Assembly (NCBI GenBank): GCA_024639445.1
Contig: JAHEIJ010000074.1
Location: 1-9,249 of the forward strand
Direction: 5' to 3'
Length of the DNA stretch: 9,249 bases
Source of the DNA: Gammaproteobacteria bacterium
GTDB taxonomy: Bacteria; Pseudomonadota; Gammaproteobacteria; UBA6429; Thiohalophilaceae
Below are positions 6,658-9,249 of the stretch, one piece after another. Under the pieces are notes generated by a model, which was not told the DNA's origin, searched no databases, and saw nothing but the letters and a program-made list of their open reading frames with translations. The translations under genes were made by a program, and so were the position numbers. Position 1 is the stretch's first letter, and each line of letters begins with the position of its first letter.

Positions 6658-6669
6658 GCTGCCGTTCAG
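6658..6669 (+). repeat. GCTGCCGTTCAG motif, copy 2
   Basis: This is the partner of the copy at 6097-6108 with one mismatch, 73 bases before ATG 6731. CCTGGG follows at 6670-6675 and forms part of a GCCTG/CAGGC inverted repeat (6669-6682). A -10-like TAGAAT lies at 6692-6697, so the motif would sit at roughly -35 to -45 from a start near 6704, a plausible activator position. Low certainty. Confidence 0.3.
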
Positions 6670-6730
6670 CCTGGGTTCAGGCAAGTCTGACTAGAATGAT
6701 CACATAGACTGAATAACCGGAGAAATAACA

Positions 6731-7279
6731 ATGAAAACACCGATATTGACTACTTCAGCCCTCATCCTGAGTCTCGCCTCGGCCCCCCTGTATGCCCGCC
6801 ATGGCCAGGATGACTACTACGACGACGGCAATGTGTTTTTTGACAAGGCCAAAGTTGTCAACGTCCAGCCCATAATGGAAGTGGTCCAGGTACCGGTGAG
6901 CAGCCGCGAATGCTGGACCGACGAGGTGGAATATCGGGGTCGGCGCAGTAACCCCAATGGCGGAATGGTCGCCGGCGGTCTCATAGGGGGAATTCTCGCT
7001 AACCAGATTGGTAAGGGCCACCGGGACCGGGGCATCGCCACCGTGGCCGGTACCATTATCGGTGGTGCCATCGGCCGAGATGTGGCCCGCAGACAGGAAG
7101 CCGAACCCTATGTCACCCAGGAACGAACCTGTCGTACGACCAATAAATATTATGAGGAAGAACGCCTGGCGGGGTATCGAGTCACTTACCGCTATCGCGG
7201 CCGCACCTTTACCCGCGAAATGGCGCAACAACCGGGCAAGTTTGTTCGCGTCCGTGTGGCCCTGGATCCCCAGGACTAA
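6731..7279 (+). CDS. YcfJ-like exported protein with glycine-zipper 2TM domain
   Basis: This is an envelope protein of the glycine-zipper family that includes E. coli YcfJ and the rickettsial 17-kDa antigen domain. The signal peptide is residues 1-22, with probable cleavage at LYA/RHG and no lipobox Cys. An acidic DDYYDDG stretch follows (27-33). The segment VVQVPVSSRECW (51-62) ends at Cys61. The glycine zipper, about 78-115, contains MVAGGLIGGILANQIG and VAGTIIGGAIG in two short hydrophobic helices. The C-terminal part has Cys134 in ERTCRT, the YcfJ-like LAGYRVTYRYRGRTF (146-160) and a short basic tail. Cys61 and Cys134 could form a disulfide, as YcfJ has a similarly placed pair. GGAG at 6719-6722 supports the start. 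Function is uncertain: envelope integrity or stress are proposals for the family, not shown here. It converges on the helicase gene. Confidence 0.88.
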   Translation: MKTPILTTSALILSLASAPLYARHGQDDYYDDGNVFFDKAKVVNVQPIMEVVQVPVSSRECWTDEVEYRGRRSNPNGGMVAGGLIGGILANQIGKGHRDRGIATVAGTIIGGAIGRDVARRQEAEPYVTQERTCRTTNKYYEEERLAGYRVTYRYRGRTFTREMAQQPGKFVRVRVALDPQD

Positions 7280-7285
7280 ATGGGT

Positions 7286-7304
7286 GGGGACGCTAATGCG
7301 CCCC
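7286..7304. terminator. Weak hairpin between convergent genes
   Basis: GGGG-A-CGC pairs with GCG-CCCC across a TAAT loop: seven G:C pairs with one bulged base. It lies in the 39-base gap between the stops of the YcfJ-like gene and the helicase gene, where a bidirectional terminator is expected. Neither strand has a T-run after the stem, so intrinsic termination is doubtful. Confidence 0.3.
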
Positions 7305-7318
7305 CTATCCGGTTACCC

Positions 7319-8608
7319 TCAAGCGGCGCGGTTCTGGCGACGACCTTTTGCCGGAGCATTACCCCGGCCACCATTGCTACGACGCGGTTTGCCTGCCCAG
7401 GGCTTGTCATTGGAGAAACGTTTACGCTTACCGCCGTTACCACTCGGCTTGCGGCCCGCTTTGGGTTCGCGCTTGGTCGGTTCCAGACCGGCAATCACTT
7501 CGCGCTCAAGTTTGCGCCCGGTGAGCCGTTCGATCCCGTGCAGTTTACCCCAGTCATCCGGCCCAACCAGGGAAATGGCTGTGCCGGTGGCGCCGCCCCG
7601 ACCGGTACGGCCGATTCGGTGAATATAGTCTTCAGCCACCATGGGCAAATCGTAATTGATCACATGGCTGATGCCTTTGATATCCAGCCCACGCGATGCC
7701 ACGTCGGTCGCGACCAACAGGCGGAACTTACCCTTGCGCATTTGCTCGACGGTGCGCTTGCGGGCCCCCTGGCCCATGTCACCATGCAGCGCGGCACTGG
7801 TATGACCCTGGTCCGCCAGGCGCCTGGCCAACTTGTCCGCGCCGCGCTTGGTGGCGGTAAAGATCACCGCCTGGCTGAGTTCCGTGCTGCTCAGATAATG
7901 GGACAACAGATCATGCTTGTGACCGTGATCATCGGCGTGATGCAACCGCTGTTCGATGGAGGCATGCCGGTCATGGTTGGCGGCCAGCTGAACTCGCGCC
8001 GGATCTCGCAATAACTGTTTGGCAATCGTCATGACCTTGCCTTCAAAAGTGGCGGAAAACAGCAGTGTCTGGCGATTGCTGGGGGTAGCCCTGGCAATGA
8101 GATTCACCGCATCCACAAAACCCATGTCCAGCATGCGATCCGCTTCATCCAGCACCAGGATCTCCAGGCGGGAAAAATCGATGCGACCCTGTTCCATGTG
8201 GTCCATTAAACGACCCGGAGTCGCGACCAGCAGATCCAGTGGCTTGTTCAGCATACGGATCTGCGGCGGATAGGCCATGCCACCCACCACGGTGCCGGTA
8301 TTGAAACGGGCAAAGCGACTGAAGGTGCGAATATTATCGTTCACCTGCATCGCCAGTTCGCGCGTCGGTGTCAGCACCAGCACACGAGGGCCTTTACCGT
8401 GAACGTTTGATGGGGTCAGCAACCGTTCCAGCGCCGGCAGAACAAACGCGGCGGTTTTGCCGGTACCGGTCTGGGCCGAAGCCATCAAGTCCCGGCCAGC
8501 CAATACCTCGGGTATGGCCTTACGTTGAATTTCGGTCGGCTCGCTAAAACCGGTGGCGTCAATCGCCTTTAGTAATTGGGCATTCAGATTCAGTTCTTTA
8601 AAAGACAC
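7319..8608 (-). CDS. rhlE: DEAD-box ATP-dependent RNA helicase, RhlE-like
   Basis: This RNA helicase unwinds or remodels RNA using ATP in the cytoplasm, with likely roles in ribosome assembly, RNA decay or cold adaptation. All core motifs are present in order: F and Q motif GFSEPTEIQRKAIP (20-33), motif I AQTGTGKT (45-52), Ia PTRELAMQ (81-88), Ib TPGR (130-133), DEAD (154-157), SAT (185-187), VATDVASRGLD (299-309) and HRIGRTGRGG (330-339). The C-terminal tail (about 376-429) is Lys/Arg/Gly-rich and probably disordered, as in RhlE proteins. The spacing and early N-terminus fit RhlE better than SrmB, DbpA or CsdA. The start is GTG at 8606-8608, with GGGAG (8615-8619) 6 bases ahead. The length of 429 aa is normal. 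An extended -10 lies about 45 bases upstream. The long + strand frame opposite it is a composition shadow. Confidence 0.95.
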   Translation of the reverse strand: MSFKELNLNAQLLKAIDATGFSEPTEIQRKAIPEVLAGRDLMASAQTGTGKTAAFVLPALERLLTPSNVHGKGPRVLVLTPTRELAMQVNDNIRTFSRFARFNTGTVVGGMAYPPQIRMLNKPLDLLVATPGRLMDHMEQGRIDFSRLEILVLDEADRMLDMGFVDAVNLIARATPSNRQTLLFSATFEGKVMTIAKQLLRDPARVQLAANHDRHASIEQRLHHADDHGHKHDLLSHYLSSTELSQAVIFTATKRGADKLARRLADQGHTSAALHGDMGQGARKRTVEQMRKGKFRLLVATDVASRGLDIKGISHVINYDLPMVAEDYIHRIGRTGRGGATGTAISLVGPDDWGKLHGIERLTGRKLEREVIAGLEPTKREPKAGRKPSGNGGKRKRFSNDKPWAGKPRRSNGGRGNAPAKGRRQNRAA

Positions 8609-8651
8609 AAAGTACTCCCGCGCCTGCTTCTTACAGCAAACGACATAGAAA

Positions 8652-8660
8652 AGTATAACA
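8652..8660 (-). promoter_or_regulatory. Extended -10 promoter for the helicase gene
   Basis: Read on the - strand, TGTTATACT matches the extended -10 TGnTATAAT with one mismatch. The expected start is near 8645, giving a leader of about 37 bases before GTG 8608 that includes the GGGAG site. The hexamer at the -35 distance is poor. Inferred from sequence only. Confidence 0.4.
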
Positions 8661-8693
8661 ATACGAACGTAGCAGAGATGCCTGCTGGGAGGC

Positions 8694-8761
8694 CATCACA
8701 ATACCTGGTTCACTCATTGGCGGCGATTTGCCGCCCGTTGCTAACCAGGAAGCCAGTGATG
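8694..8761. repeat. Three-layer nested inverted repeat
   Basis: Three perfect stems share one centre: CATCAC (8694-8699) with GTGATG (8756-8761); CCTGGTT (8704-8710) with AACCAGG (8743-8749); and GGCGGC (8719-8724) with GCCGCC (8730-8735) around a GATTT loop. Internal loops of 4/6 and 8/7 bases separate them. All 19 pairs are Watson-Crick, so the structure is possible in RNA of either strand or as a cruciform. It could be a leader RNA element, a structured small RNA, a protein-binding site or a decayed mobile palindrome. Confidence 0.6.
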
Positions 8762-9038
8762 AAACAGCACGGGGAAAGGTCAGAAACGTCTTCATCCTCA
8801 TCGAGGAGGGGCGACTATAGGCATGTTGCGCGGGAAATACCAGCATTTTCTGATATATCTGTCGTCCAGACGCCCATATCACATTACTCATTGTAAAAGC
8901 AGCAAGGATTGCAGTGGTAAATTCGCATGGTTTTTTAAAATATCACGCCAAACTTGATCAAGACCATTTGCCCCCTGGCAGTTCCACCGGGATAATAATC
9001 ATCCTTATTGTATTAGCCCCAACCAAGAGGGAAATCCC

Positions 9039-9249
9039 ATTTTCCGAAGTCTCTTCAGTCGGCCGCTGACCGAAACCAATACACCTGAAACCGTGGCTGC
9101 GGTGGATCTGGGCTCCAACAGTTTTCATCTGATCATTGCCCGCTTGATGGAGGGCACACTGCAGATCATCGATCGGGAACGGGAAATGGTACGCCTGGCC
9201 GCCGGCCTTGATAATAAAAATAACCTCTCGGACGAAGCCATGGAGCGGG
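9039..9249 (+). CDS. ppx: Ppx/GppA phosphatase, 5' part, possible ATT start
   Basis: This is the N-terminus of an exopolyphosphatase or pppGpp phosphohydrolase of the ASKHA fold, cut by the right edge. AAVDLGSNSFHLIIARL (19-35 from the ATT) is the phosphate-1 loop and first strands. It continues as EMVRLAAGL and LSDEAMER, both very close to Ppx/GppA proteins. The two enzymes cannot be separated from 70 residues, and the symbol is a best guess. The open frame begins at 8958 after a TGA and contains no ATG, GTG or TTG until GTG 9093, which would start directly at AAVDLG and has no ribosome binding site. ATT 9039 has GAGG (9027-9030) 8 bases ahead and gives an 18-residue leader of the length seen in family members. 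The start is therefore unresolved between ATT 9039 and GTG 9093. Confidence 0.85.
   Translation, partial: MFRSLFSRPLTETNTPETVAAVDLGSNSFHLIIARLMEGTLQIIDREREMVRLAAGLDNKNNLSDEAMER

Larger units (their letters stand above)
8609..9038. other. 430-base intergenic region between divergent helicase and Ppx/GppA genes
   Basis: No convincing gene lies here. It holds a helicase promoter (8652-8660, -), a three-layer nested inverted repeat (8694-8761), a small TCCTC/GAGGA hairpin (8795-8807) and a 10-base palindrome CTTGATCAAG (8953-8962). A + frame ends at 8896 and a - frame spans 8631-8891, but both lack ribosome binding sites and family-like sequence. A -10-like TATAGT on the - strand near 8815-8820 could give a longer helicase leader containing the nested repeat. 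I found no clear promoter for the Ppx/GppA gene. Confidence 0.6.

Noticed and set aside
6204..6684. Long open frames (130 and 149 codons) on - across the His/Arg-rich gene.
   Set aside because: The + gene has a strong ribosome binding site and signal peptide. The biased codons of His and Arg leave antisense frames open by chance.
7286..7304. Considered as a firm bidirectional intrinsic terminator.
   Set aside because: The stem has a bulge and no T-run on either strand, so it is listed only at low confidence.
7280..8014. A 244-codon open frame on + opposite the helicase, starting next to the YcfJ-like stop codon with AGGA nearby.
   Set aside because: The opposite strand encodes every conserved helicase motif. 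This product has no recognisable domain and its openness follows from the helicase's codon composition.
8631..8896. Short open frames on both strands in the intergenic region, including one overlapping the helicase start.
   Set aside because: There are no ribosome binding sites, the composition is unlike the neighbouring proteins, and the - frame runs through the nested inverted repeat and the helicase promoter.
1..9249. Searched for mobile elements, CRISPR arrays, toxin-antitoxin pairs, defence genes, tRNA or rRNA.
   Set aside because: None seen by eye: no regularly spaced repeats, no transposase or integrase motifs, and no tRNA-like cloverleaf.

Overview
The window looks like chromosomal DNA of a free-living gammaproteobacterium. 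The evidence is the RhlE-type DEAD-box helicase, the Ppx/GppA phosphatase start, the YihY/BrkB membrane protein, the YcfJ-like glycine-zipper protein and a balanced base composition. Genes are tightly packed on both strands. I see no transposase, integrase, phage gene, CRISPR array, tRNA or rRNA, so this reads as core or near-core genome rather than a genomic island.

Layout. Positions 2-133 (+) hold the last 43 codons of an unrecognised gene. Two unrecognised genes follow on + (189-644 and 707-1057), the second with a good ribosome binding site and an extended -10 promoter. A CPA2-type cation:proton antiporter with a C-terminal NAD-binding domain runs on - (1112-2692). It is divergent from a YihY/BrkB-family membrane protein on + (2763-3701), and a tandem 10-bp A+T-rich repeat lies between them. 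A two-gene - unit follows: an ATP/ADP-translocase-like (Npt/TLC family) carrier (4680-6005, probable TTG start), then a Tat-exported aldo/keto reductase (3719-4657), 22 bases apart. A perfect FNR/ANR-type palindrome lies just ahead of the carrier's probable start. Two exported proteins lie on +: a small His/Arg/Tyr-rich protein (6177-6584) and a YcfJ-like glycine-zipper protein (6731-7279). Both have a copy of GC(A/T)GCCGTTCAG about 75 bases before the start. The RhlE-like helicase (7319-8608, -, GTG start) converges on them. A 430-base non-coding stretch then contains a three-layer nested inverted repeat and a helicase promoter. The window ends in the first 70 codons of a Ppx/GppA phosphatase on +, whose best start appears to be ATT.

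How the genes relate. Much of the window concerns the cell envelope: antiporter, BrkB-type protein, carrier, Tat-exported reductase and two small exported proteins. The helicase (RNA remodelling) and Ppx/GppA (polyphosphate or pppGpp metabolism) are housekeeping or stress genes. I found no convincing new multi-gene system. The points most worth checking are the candidate ATT start, the nested palindrome, the FNR-like site, and the paired motif ahead of the two exported-protein genes.
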